The position numbers were made by a program, and so were the translations under genes. From contig NC_012990.1 of the NCBI RefSeq assembly GCF_000026365.1, forward strand, positions 496,001-560,000: DNA of 64,000 nt. Direction: 5' to 3'. The notes below the pieces were generated by a model, which ran no database searches, was not told where the DNA came from, and saw only the letters and a list, made by a program, of their open reading frames with translations. Below are positions 17,126-27,400 of this stretch, one piece after another; positions within the stretch are counted from its first letter, which is position 1, and each line of letters opens with the position of its first letter. The stretch comes from Zygosaccharomyces rouxii (lineage: Eukaryota; Ascomycota; Saccharomycetes; Saccharomycetales; Saccharomycetaceae).

Positions 17126-19966
17126 TTAATGACCGCTATCTTCATAAGTCGTATCCATGGATAGTAACTGTTTCTTCAATGCGTCTTCTAATACAGGCAA
17201 CCCATCCTCATACATCTTGAGTAAGCTTTCCAATTTATCCAGCATCGATGGTTTACGATCAATAAACGTGTATCCACCGGCGTCTGTATTCATATCTAGG
17301 AAAAGATCAAGACTTAGAAAATCAGATGGCGGCGGTATCAATTGACTAGCCATTGAATTCAACGGTGTAGCCACAGCAGGTGAGCTACCAGTAGCGTTAT
17401 TATTGGCGTTCGTAATACTTGTCGTTACGGGGAGTACAGGATCTGCACTTTGTGAATTTTTCCTATTGGCAACGCTTTGACTTCTCCTAGTTCTATTTCC
17501 AAAATCCATATGCTTTTCACTAATTGGTGTCATTGATACTGGCACATTCGAGACGGTACTTGTATTAAATCCGAATTGATTAATGTTATCACTGCTTGGT
17601 GGTCCTGCAGATTGTAGATCCGTAGAATCAAGTAGTTTAGTTGCCACCATCGGCGTAGGTAATGGCATATGGAGTTTTAAATTTGGATTATTACGTTTGA
17701 AATCTCGATTTACTCTACTAGTCTCCTTATCTGCAGTTCCAGTGTTTGCGTTGTTGGAAGATGTCGGGTTGCCATTGTTTAAGGGCTGTAAAAGTACGTC
17801 TTTGGTTTCATTATTAGTACCTACAGGTTTCATTGTTGGAGGGGGGCCGGACCCCGTTGGTGAACTTCCAGGCTTCTTTGTTGGCGAGTTCATGTAGTTG
17901 TTTAGTACTTTTGAAGGTGAAGGTGTCCTCAATGGAAGCTTCATTGCAGCAGTACCGTTGTTCACCCCATGCATACCGCTACTAATTGAGCCATCCGAAC
18001 TATTTTCAGCACCACCACTAGCCCTTCTTGGTATTTCCTCAGGTATCTTCCCAGGCATATCTCTACCACCAGGAATTCTGCCACTGATACTCGAAGGCTG
18101 CTTATGTGAAGAGACAGTTGAAGATCTCGGTTTTGTAAGATTAGTTGCTACTACCGGCTGTGGTTGAGCCAACGGGTCCATTGAAACGGAAGAAAGTGAG
18201 GACGGTAATGCAGATGGTATTGCAGATGGTGTAGTAGTGCTGGTAGGTAATTCTTCGGGAATTTCGATTTCAATTGGGGTTGGCGCCGTTGTAGTCACCG
18301 CACTTGTGGGGCCCTTAGGTGGTTTATTGAATTTTGTTTGCAGTTGTGGTAGAGCAGGTGTACTTTGGCTATGGTAAGCTGCACCATTCATTAGAACAGC
18401 ATGGGGTCTTCCGGCTAAATCATTCGGTAAATTTTTGTTAATTCTTGATAATTCCTTCGGATCACCATCCTCTTCTTCATTAATTACATCATTATCTTCA
18501 AATAATTCCATCAACTTTTTAGGTGCCTTAGCCTCGGTCTTCTTACTACTGTTGTTTGCAGTATTGGAATTATGAGATCCATTGATCCCTGTAGAATTTG
18601 TATGGCTACTTTTAAACATTTTCCCCGGTTGAGCCGTGGAATTATTATTGGTGGGGAATGCATTTAAAGTGGAATTGCTAACCCCCATACTTGGATGACT
18701 TTTACCCATAGTAGTACCTTGGTAAACGAGTTTCCCTGTATTATTACCAGTTTGGTAGTAGTGCCTTTCTTCATCAGGGTATGCAAAATTGAATTGATCG
18801 AAATGAGATTTCCAATCTACAGCGGATTCTTCCGGTATTTCTTCCACGTTAATATCATTTGCCATTATGTAGTCTGAAGAACTTAAAGAATCAAAATCCC
18901 ACCTCATTTCCACTTGCATGGCATTTGGATCAGATGATTCCTCAGCATCTTCATCCTGAGAATCAGTGGCATCGTCATCTGCGTCGTTAACGGGTTGGTC
19001 AGCTTCTGAAATCGAAACACTACTCCTTTTACTCTTTGTCTTATCCCTAAATAGTAAGTACCTCGTAATAAGTTCTTTAAGAACTGTGGTAGAGGCTGTC
19101 CTGTGATGTTTGATGAGTTTGGATTTCAGAAGATCGTCAGCAGATAGTCTTTCCTTTGGATCCTCATCAAGACATAGGGCAATGAATTCTTTAAGCATGG
19201 GGGAATAGTGTCTACCCTCTAACCGTGGTGGTTTAGATTTAGTGATCAATTGCATGGCTCGAAGCGCTTCCACATCACAATATGGTGGATTACCTGTAGC
19301 TATCTCATACGTAGTGATCCCCAGTGACCATATATCAACCTTTGTGTCGTAAGAAACACCTTCCATGATAACTTCAGGTGCCATCCAGTACGGAGTACCC
19401 GCCATAGTTTGCCTTTTCAGACTTGATTGATTTAATTGAGCCGCTACACCAAAATCACAAAGCTTTACATGTCCCTCATTGGTGATTAAAACATTAGCAG
19501 CTTTAATATCTCTATGAATAACGTTATCCTTGTGGATGTATTTTAAAGCTATTAGAACTTCTCTCATGATGATTCCAATGTACTTTTCATCAATTTTGCC
19601 CGGTCGAAGTAGAGTTCTTAGGGATCCACCAGCACAGTATTCAATAATAATCCAAAGGGTGGTATCTTTTAAATAAGAGCCATAGTAATGCGTAATATTG
19701 GGAGTTTGTTTCATGGAAGCTAAAAATTGGACTTCCCTCTGTACATCCTCCACTTCATCTTCGTCTGAATCCAAATTTAACACTTTGATGGCATACACTT
19801 GCTTAGTACGTGCATGATGTCCCTTATAGACAACACCAAACTTACCTGTACCTATAACTTCTGTTCTTTTGAAAACGCTAGTGACATCTTGGTTATCCGG
19901 CCTCTGAACAGCCAGTGAGCTAGAGCCACTTGCTTCATTACTGGACTTCTTCATCATGACAGGCAA
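17126..19966 (-). CDS. KIC1: Ste20-family (GCK) protein kinase Kic1 of the RAM pathway
   Basis: 946 aa (S. cerevisiae about 1080). The kinase domain is at about residues 33-285: Gly loop GTGKFGVVYKG (39-49), Lys61, HRDIKAAN with Asp153, DFG, and MAGTPYWMAPEV in the activation loop. The rest is a long Ser/Thr/Pro-rich tail with conserved islands: MRWDFDSLSSSDYI, APKKLMELFEDNDVI, QSTPALPQLQTKFNK, PTPIEIEIPEELP and a conserved C-terminal end. Kic1 acts in the RAM network (with Hym1, Tao3, Sog2, Cbk1) that controls polarity and daughter-specific Ace2 activity, and it binds the centrin Cdc31. It is divergent from ATP22, with a 432-bp shared promoter. Confidence 0.95.
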   Translation of the reverse strand: MPVMMKKSSNEASGSSSLAVQRPDNQDVTSVFKRTEVIGTGKFGVVYKGHHARTKQVYAIKVLNLDSDEDEVEDVQREVQFLASMKQTPNITHYYGSYLKDTTLWIIIEYCAGGSLRTLLRPGKIDEKYIGIIMREVLIALKYIHKDNVIHRDIKAANVLITNEGHVKLCDFGVAAQLNQSSLKRQTMAGTPYWMAPEVIMEGVSYDTKVDIWSLGITTYEIATGNPPYCDVEALRAMQLITKSKPPRLEGRHYSPMLKEFIALCLDEDPKERLSADDLLKSKLIKHHRTASTTVLKELITRYLLFRDKTKSKRSSVSISEADQPVNDADDDATDSQDEDAEESSDPNAMQVEMRWDFDSLSSSDYIMANDINVEEIPEESAVDWKSHFDQFNFAYPDEERHYYQTGNNTGKLVYQGTTMGKSHPSMGVSNSTLNAFPTNNNSTAQPGKMFKSSHTNSTGINGSHNSNTANNSSKKTEAKAPKKLMELFEDNDVINEEEDGDPKELSRINKNLPNDLAGRPHAVLMNGAAYHSQSTPALPQLQTKFNKPPKGPTSAVTTTAPTPIEIEIPEELPTSTTTPSAIPSALPSSLSSVSMDPLAQPQPVVATNLTKPRSSTVSSHKQPSSISGRIPGGRDMPGKIPEEIPRRASGGAENSSDGSISSGMHGVNNGTAAMKLPLRTPSPSKVLNNYMNSPTKKPGSSPTGSGPPPTMKPVGTNNETKDVLLQPLNNGNPTSSNNANTGTADKETSRVNRDFKRNNPNLKLHMPLPTPMVATKLLDSTDLQSAGPPSSDNINQFGFNTSTVSNVPVSMTPISEKHMDFGNRTRRSQSVANRKNSQSADPVLPVTTSITNANNNATGSSPAVATPLNSMASQLIPPPSDFLSLDLFLDMNTDAGGYTFIDRKPSMLDKLESLLKMYEDGLPVLEDALKKQLLSMDTTYEDSGH

Positions 19967-20398
19967 AATTAGAAGGCTAATTCAATTTCAATCACTAAGA
20001 ACCATAAATTAACCACAACCTGATTCTAATTACTAACCTTCGTGTCTGTATATGGAAATCAGTCTCTAGAAATCTCAAGGGCACGTAATCTTCGCAATCT
20101 TTCCTTCCAATCCAATTGGTAGTATGGTGTAGGATGAGAGCCGTTTAGCAGATGTCAAATACTTTCCTATGTGATGCGATCACTGATCAAAGTGGTGTTT
20201 GCCAGTGATAGTTTCACGTTCTTGATTCTTCTTTGACATCTCATCGAAGGTCCGTTATACATGATTTTTCACTATTTCGTCAAAAAGCTTATGGAGCTTG
20301 AAGGATAATATCATAAGATCGGTTTAAACTGGAACTGAAGGTCCATTTTATCGCCATTCGATTGCATTAGTCGAATTTTTGAAGCTTTATTTTCCCTA
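19967..20398. promoter_or_regulatory. Divergent promoter KIC1 / ATP22
   Basis: 432 bp between two divergent starts. I see no outstanding motif beyond AT-rich stretches, and no RNA gene. Confidence 0.35.
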
Positions 20399-22438
20399 AT
20401 GCTACGAAGCTGGAATTGCCTTCGACCTTCCTGTGTGCGGTTCCTAAGCGATTTGTCCAGCAGACACGAAATCACAGAATCTTCATTCCAAAGGGCCATT
20501 GGATTTCTTGAGACCGTTGATATTCGTGATATTGTTAGGCCCAATTCTTTGCAGGCAACCCAGCTTTTGAAAGTAATAAACTCCGTTCAAGATGGACATG
20601 AGATGAGGAAATTGAGAAATAGGATGAAGAAACAGTTTGGACAAAATTACCATCTGATTTACCCACGATTAAGACAATTGAGCGACGATTCCTTAAGACT
20701 ACAGATGTCTCTTTTCCGTAATTCAGGCAGGCGGCAGTATGATTCCTTTTTGAAATGTTTAATAAACATTTTAAACAGAAAAGATTTGATAGATACAGAC
20801 AAAAGACAAAGACTTTACGATATAATTACCTTCCAGCATGAAATGTATCCAGGAAAAAATGCGAACTCAGCGATGATACTCCCTAATGAAGTGCATAAAT
20901 GGTTTTGGGAGCATGTGCCGCGGCAAGAATCATTTAATCACTATTATTTTCTGATTAAAAACGATGTATACCTTTCATGGCCTCGATATAGTTGGAAATT
21001 TGTTAAAAGAATGATGCAGGGCTCAGAACTGGAATTGCAATTAGCATCCTTCCAATTGTTCCTCTACCAAGGCAATCATCAATCGATTTTTCACGAAAAA
21101 TTCCATAAATTGTACAGTTTCCATGCAATGCTTCTTATTCTACATCGTGTATTTAAAGCCAACGATTTAAGGTTTGCAAAAGTTTATGTGGCGGTTCTTC
21201 TACGCAGCATGGAGACAAGAGAACCTAGTGAATTGTCATTCTTTCGATTTAACAATTTTTTACTTTACTATCTATCACAGACGGGTGATATAGAATTGTT
21301 CTTTCAAGCATTTTCAGTGGAGCTGCAATTTATCAAAAATGTTTCCAAAAACGGTGCTTCTTTGAAGATCTTACACAGGCCATTATTATTCGTTTTGAAG
21401 CTGCTTAGACGTCAGGGATATCATGAAGAGTTCTTTACAATTTTATCCATCTTACAAAAAGTTTCGTTAGGTCAGAGTCAAACTTTCAAACAACATGCAT
21501 TTACAGAATTGATTACTCTACTTAGATCCTTCAATGACTGTAAACTTACTAGTCAGTACGTCATGTCAGGGTTCGATAGGGAATCCACAGGTCTTCTACT
21601 TAATGAATTAGGACTTTGGAACGCTGCATTCCATGGAAATGCAGCTGTTTTAGATAGTCTCGAATTGCAATCAGAGATAGATTCTTTGGAAAGTTTACTC
21701 CCGTCATCTATGTCCTTGAAGGGGCAACCGTCTATGGCCGTCATGACAGAATTATATCGGTTAGTATTGTCGACAAATGCTAAGGTTTTGAATGTAGATC
21801 AATACAGGGATCTTTTAATGACTTTGTACAGCAATTATACCCGTGTGTTGCAAGAAAGGAAATTTATTCACCCAAGACATGATACAGGTATCTTAAACGT
21901 TTTCTTATACCATGCTCGGTATGAACTACGTGACTGTAAGCTCTCACTTGCTCTTCTGCAAAATTTTTACGCCAGTGGATTAGCCAGGAACATAAGAGTT
22001 ACTTCTAATAAATGTCCATTCTCAATAGTGGTTTACCAGAACAATGAAATCACACAAGCGGAAATTAACCAATTGTTAATTTTGATGCATGATGCCAAGA
22101 TTCCCGTGCATTTCCAATTCTGTACCTCCATGGTTCTCAGGTACTTACAATTGAATAATCAAGAAGAGGCTCATGCTTGGTATCAAAGGATTTTACACGC
22201 AGGATTCAAAGTAGAGCACAGACTACTGATAAAGGCCATTAGAGATAACAATTGGCAATACCCTGCAGGCTTCGACAAGGTGCTAGTCGAAAAGCTAGAC
22301 GATGATGATGGCGGTATGGTACAAGATGATGCTTTTTTCTTAGAGGAAGAAGATAGTAATACTACTACGAGCATACAGGACAACCAAGGGCACAAAGCAT
22401 CTTTACAACACATAATTGGGCTGCTCAAGACATTGTAA
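20399..22438 (+). CDS. ATP22: Mitochondrial ATP6 translation activator Atp22
   Basis: 679 aa (S. cerevisiae Atp22 684). The N-terminus (MLRSWNCLRPSCVRFLSDLSSRH) is basic and hydroxylated, like a presequence. The body is all-helical with degenerate PPR-like repeats and no catalytic motif. Atp22 is a matrix/inner-membrane protein required for translation of mitochondrial ATP6 mRNA, and it evolves fast, so the call depends partly on position: between SBE2 and YPS7 on the YDR side (YDR350C), with the expected strand. The C-terminal 40 residues (LDDDDGGMVQDDAFFLEEEDS) are unusually acidic. Confidence 0.85.
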   Translation: MLRSWNCLRPSCVRFLSDLSSRHEITESSFQRAIGFLETVDIRDIVRPNSLQATQLLKVINSVQDGHEMRKLRNRMKKQFGQNYHLIYPRLRQLSDDSLRLQMSLFRNSGRRQYDSFLKCLINILNRKDLIDTDKRQRLYDIITFQHEMYPGKNANSAMILPNEVHKWFWEHVPRQESFNHYYFLIKNDVYLSWPRYSWKFVKRMMQGSELELQLASFQLFLYQGNHQSIFHEKFHKLYSFHAMLLILHRVFKANDLRFAKVYVAVLLRSMETREPSELSFFRFNNFLLYYLSQTGDIELFFQAFSVELQFIKNVSKNGASLKILHRPLLFVLKLLRRQGYHEEFFTILSILQKVSLGQSQTFKQHAFTELITLLRSFNDCKLTSQYVMSGFDRESTGLLLNELGLWNAAFHGNAAVLDSLELQSEIDSLESLLPSSMSLKGQPSMAVMTELYRLVLSTNAKVLNVDQYRDLLMTLYSNYTRVLQERKFIHPRHDTGILNVFLYHARYELRDCKLSLALLQNFYASGLARNIRVTSNKCPFSIVVYQNNEITQAEINQLLILMHDAKIPVHFQFCTSMVLRYLQLNNQEEAHAWYQRILHAGFKVEHRLLIKAIRDNNWQYPAGFDKVLVEKLDDDDGGMVQDDAFFLEEEDSNTTTSIQDNQGHKASLQHIIGLLKTL

Positions 22439-22600
22439 ATAGGAATAATGTAGTATGAATTAACTAGTTTTACCCTCTCACAGGGCGCGGGACCTCCAAC
22501 AAGTTTTAAGCAGGCTTCGAGATGCGCTTGATTTACTATGGTTAATTTGATACTTTCCGACTACTTTCGAACAGAGGGCTTACAGAACATAAAGATCAGA

Positions 22601-23669
22601 ATGCTCTTCCTTTGGTCAGTACTGAATCTCCTGTTGGCTGTTGTTTCATCAGCAGAGGAATTGGTCGAACAGACCCATGTTCCAGTTTTGATGTGGTCTC
22701 ATCATTTGTATGTGATTCGAAGTACTTTTAATAGAACCTTTAAATGGAATTCATACTAACATTAATAAAAGAATACCGGCACTTCACAAATATTTAGGTA
22801 AGTTTGACAACTCGTTAGAATTACCCCTTAGTACTTTGTTTCAAGTTGTTAGAGAATTCACTGAAGATTGCGAAACCAGTGCATTCATATTCATCAATCA
22901 ACCTGGACTAAGAAAAGATGATCTTGTGGAATATGAAGAAGAATTTGTTAATTTGGAAAGGTATTTGAGAAAAAGTTCTACAGCATTGGCTTTTGAACAA
23001 GTGGAATTGATGCCAGATGATACCTTTGAGCAATTGACTGAATACGTTCAAGAAATTTGTAGAATTGATAAGTTACTTTATGTGGAAGGGGATAATCTTG
23101 AGAGTTTTCAACCATATATCGATATTGAAAAGAGAATTATCCGTATTGAATACCCACCTTTGCCTGAAGATCCAGAATTACGAGGACAGGCCATTCTTAC
23201 ATTTGACTCAAATTTAAAAAAGATGTTAGCGCAAGTGCCATCTCCTGCGCATAGGGTCATCTATACTTCTTTAGAGCCAAATACAGATGTCCTAGAATCT
23301 ACGGGAAGAATTTTCCAACATATTTTCCAAGATAAGGATCGTGAAATACCTATTGAACGTAATAACCATCATCTGGACATTCCACCACAATTTAACGACT
23401 ATAAACCAAAATTTGAGGGTATGACAGGGGAATATTTATCAATATTCGATGCAGATTTCATTCAAGAGAATAAACAATTGCTAATTGCAATTACCACCTC
23501 ATTATTCGGGTTTTTAATCTTGCAATTAGTACCATCAAGGTCTCCGACTACCACTGGTACTACTAAGGATAAAAACCCCGCTGAAGATATTAAGATTGCT
23601 GATAAAAAACCACTGGAGCCTCCCAAGATCAATTTGGAGACGTCAGATGAAACCGATAGTTCTAATTGA
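22601..23669 (+). CDS. BIG1: ER membrane protein Big1, spliced (exons 22601-22707 and 22772-23669)
   Basis: Two exons give 334 aa, against 335 in S. cerevisiae, where BIG1 also has an intron near its 5' end. Exon 1 encodes the signal peptide (MLFLWSVLNLLLAVVSSA) and EELVEQTHVPVLMWSHH. The joint codon TTA leads into IPALHKYLGKFDNSLELP. The donor is GTATGT (22708-22713), the branch point TACTAAC (22754-22760), and the only acceptor that keeps frame is AAG at 22769-22771; the later TAG (22795-22797) gives an immediate stop. A C-terminal membrane segment lies at about residues 280-300 (LLIAITTSLFGFLILQLV). Big1 is an ER type I membrane protein needed for normal beta-1,6-glucan in the wall. Neighbours KIC1 and GEP4 match YHR102-YHR100. 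Confidence 0.88.
22708..22771 (+). other. BIG1 intron, 64 nt
   Basis: Donor GTATGT, perfect branch point TACTAAC with the branch A at 22759, and acceptor AAG ending 22771, 12 nt after the branch A. Without splicing, exon 1 runs to a stop at 22757-22759, inside the branch-point motif, after about 50 codons. Confidence 0.8.
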
Positions 23670-23846
23670 GTGTCAATTTCTTGGTCCTTTGGCAGCAGTT
23701 TGTTGAAAATTTCAAGGATTCGGGCGATGAGCTTGATGAGATGAACCTTTAAAAGTTGGCACGAAAGATCTTTTTAGTGCTTTTAAAGTTGCTGTGTAAG
23801 CTTTCTGTCTGTGTAATTATTTCGTAGATTTGCTGGTTGAATTCGA

Positions 23847-24407
23847 ATGAATATAAGTGGTACTCTCAATGCTTTTCGAGTAGTGTATAACCCCAGGATC
23901 TGTATGCCTCAGCTGGCCGTGCCCACGTTTAATGACCTGCCCATTCCGATAAATCCCAACATAAAAGCTGTGGTCTTGGATAAGGATAACTGTTTTGCCT
24001 ATCCTCGAGAGAACCAGGTCTGGCATGCTTATTCTGATAAGTGGTTAGATCTTAAAAAGAAATATCCTGGGGCGGCACTTTTAGTGGTCAGTAATACTGC
24101 TGGGTCGAATGATGATAGGGATTATAGAGAGGCACAATTGCTCGAGAAAGACCTTGGAACGTGTGTATTGAGGCATAGCGTCAAGAAGCCTGGTTGCGGA
24201 CAAGAGGTAATGAAACACTTCTATGAGAATAAAATAGTGGAAAGTCCTGATCAAGTAGCCGTAGTGGGGGACAGATTGTTTACTGATGTCATGATGGCTA
24301 ATTTAATGGGATCCTACAGCGTATGGATTAGAGATGGTGTCAAGATTTCATCAAATCCAATAGTGAAGTTTGAGAAGGCTTTGTATTCAATGTTTAAGCC
24401 ATCGTGA
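23847..24407 (+). CDS. GEP4: Mitochondrial phosphatidylglycerophosphate phosphatase Gep4
   Basis: 186 aa (S. cerevisiae 185). It is a HAD-superfamily phosphatase: motif I DKDNCF (AVVLDKDNC, about residues 41-49), motif II VVSNTAG, and motif III/IV region VAVVGDRLFTDVMMAN. It dephosphorylates phosphatidylglycerophosphate to phosphatidylglycerol on the matrix side of the inner membrane, a step of cardiolipin synthesis. The first ATG (23847) starts MNISGTLNAFRVVYNPRICMPQLAVPTFNDLP, which aligns with the family. It follows BIG1 in the same direction and converges with TRA1, as at YHR100C-YHR099W. Confidence 0.95.
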   Translation: MNISGTLNAFRVVYNPRICMPQLAVPTFNDLPIPINPNIKAVVLDKDNCFAYPRENQVWHAYSDKWLDLKKKYPGAALLVVSNTAGSNDDRDYREAQLLEKDLGTCVLRHSVKKPGCGQEVMKHFYENKIVESPDQVAVVGDRLFTDVMMANLMGSYSVWIRDGVKISSNPIVKFEKALYSMFKPS

Positions 24408-24490
24408 TCGTAGAAATATAAATAAAAAATCAAAATTAGAAATATATTGTCACATTATGTACATGCATGATAGGCACTTGAGTTAAAGAT

Positions 24491-27400
24491 CTAAAACCAT
24501 GGTAAGTAATTAGCATCAGTTTTGGCTAAGTTTCTTGGATTAACAGCAGAACTAATACAATCTAGGATGAATTGAGTGGTAACCGCAGGTGAAGAGCTGA
24601 AATGACCTAGTTGTGCAACTTTCCGGATGATTAAATCGACGTTGGCCTGCACCATTTCTCTTAATTGAGGGTTCTCCACAATAGGTCTGTGTAAATTACT
24701 GAACCAGGATATGATTTCATCACGAATGAATAATGTCAAATAGGTGTTTAGTTCGCTATCATGTTCTATTAGGGCACGGGAAATGGCAAAAACGTTAACG
24801 GCAAATATACCTTCTAGAGCAGATTCCCCAATTAACTTTTGAATGTTAGGAGTCAATCTGAATGGGACAGGCTCGTTATTATGGAAGATCGGCGTATCAG
24901 GTGGTAGATTCAATTCAAGGTTTTTCATTAATGGTTTTACACGCTCATATGGGTACCTGGATGGTAACATTTCCAAAGTGAATACATCTCCGGACTGCTT
25001 GTCCACATGGATCTTGTGTGGGGTACGACCGTTGATCATCATCATATATGTCATAAACACAAATGCACCATAGTTCGAGGCGAACTGTTTACGGAAAAGC
25101 CAGAAATCTTCGAACTCAGTGAACAAAGATATGAAGTAATCCATCAAAACCGTAGTGGGTAAAAACATTGATTGAATTGAACTAAATATTTCCACCTTGA
25201 CTACGGTTAAATCAGGTGTAGGTAAAGCCTTATCATGAGCAATGTTCAACTGTTCCGTAACAAAGTCCTGTATGGAGTCTGGATTAATTCCTTTCTGTGC
25301 ACAGTATTCGTCATAGATTTGGTGTAAAGTCGTAAACTGAGGGCTATCGTTCATGATCCGTACCTGTGGTGATAGTGGAACTGCAATAGGTACGGTAAAC
25401 TGGATGTCCCGACGTCTTGTCTGTACATTCTTTGATAACGAAGAATTGAAGAGTCTGAACAGCTGAGACATTCTTTCCTCTCTTCTTGAATGACGAACAG
25501 ATGGGTACTGAACTGCAAAATAGTGAATACTACCGTCATGGCCCCTTATTACCAGTCTCCTATAGGAGGAGTGAGTCCCACGAACGAAATCCACAGAGGG
25601 CAAGAAACGAGCAATTTTGATGAAGTGCAAGTTGTTGTCTTTGTTCAATAAATATTGACCAGGAATTTCAATATCTTCGAATTTTTGATGGTGGAAATTA
25701 CTCAAATGAGGGCACAGTTTCTCTAGATTCTCAACCTTTGGAGCTCTATCAAGCTTGTTTTCTAAGCGTCTTCTCCAGTAACGTAGTCTCTTTATGTATG
25801 TTTCAAAGTCTGGTTTGCTGTCTATAAAGTCAGCATTGAACTTGGGTCTAATATGAGGCGCTAACAACGTCTCTGAAAATCTTATCAAATTATTCTCAGT
25901 GTTAGCGGGAAGTTTAGGATTGCCTCTGGGGAATGGCAATCTATTGTAGTTAAATGTACCATCGATTAATAGTACATTGATCAATCTAAACAAGTCTTCA
26001 TCAGTTGTGGTCTTGAACCTCTCATTGATTTGCGCAACAAGGGACTCGAGAGATAGAGCCAGTAATGGGTATGCAGTCTTCAAAATGTTATTCAATTCTT
26101 GCAAATGCTCCCATGGCTGGCGAGGTCCATCATTGGAGCTATTTTGATTATCAATTCTATCTCCCATTACAGCCATTGTTTGCCTTTGTATAACCGCAAA
26201 GTCCTCCTTAGTGGTACGCAATTGGAAATGAAGTGCTTGAGGATAACTTTTGGCAATACGTATTAGGATTTGGCGGACCATATTTGCCTCTTTATGGGAA
26301 AGCGAAGTGAGCAACTGAGGAATGAAAGTTATCCAATACCAAACTGGAACTTCACCACGGAAGGACTCAAATGCGTTCGCTAATGAACCAGAAGCATCGT
26401 CCATGCTGATCAACCAAAGAATTCTGCACAATAATTTCCTTGTCTTGGCACATTTGTAGAGACCTGCAGCTTGCAAGTAACAACTGATGGCATTACTAGC
26501 GAAACTAATGTTATTTGGCTCCTCAGATAGACGACGATCATTGAAGAAACCCCATTGTGCCCAGGCTTTGGCCAAATTCAAATCGATTTGAACCGCTGTA
26601 GCAAATGCTTGATTGGCCTCATCGTGGGCTCTCAACTTGGACAGGAACATACCTTTCAAAGTGAAGAATTCTGCCTTTTGAACTGTGCCAAAATACACCA
26701 GGTTTGTGTTGCTGATAACATCCAAACCTGTGGTGAGCTCGTTCATATTCTGATAGTGACACTTTGCTTGTTCACGTAATTTCAGGAATGCTTCCTGGAT
26801 TTCAATATTGGGCAAAGTGTAGATGCGAGCTAACTGGCTAATACAAACATCAGGCATGTTGTGCTTCCGTGCAACGTGGGCAAATCTATTGATTACCCAT
26901 GCAATCTCATGGTATCCTCTGTAGGCATGGGTATTGACGTTGCTATTACTGTTGGCGTGTTGTAAAGATGGGATTAAAGGTAAGTAAGCATTGTTAATCA
27001 CCTGGAAAGCATGCTGTCTCCAGGTTACTAGATCATTCCACATATTGACATCATCCCAAATGTTTGGAAGACGGTCCCTCCAAGCCTGTAAAACTCTTTT
27101 CACCTCCTGAGCCTTAGCATCCAAATTCTGAGCAGTTGTAGTATGAAGGTTTGCATAAATCTGTGTTGCCTCCAAAAATTCAATATATTGTTGGAATGAA
27201 TGTAGTAGATATTTGTGAGATGGAGAATACCTTTCTGGTAGGGAGGCCCATTTGTGTAAACTTAATTGGATACCTTCATCGCATAACCTTCTAACGTCTT
27301 GATCACCCTTTCTAGTATCTGCAAAATTTTGCAGTGCTAAGAAGGTTTCGAAGACCTGTCTCCTTGGTGTCGGAACATCCATAACGCTCTTCACCGACTG

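Noticed and set aside
22754..22797. TAG at 22795-22797 as the BIG1 acceptor
   Set aside because: It gives TTG followed at once by TAA; the upstream AAG keeps the frame and the family length.
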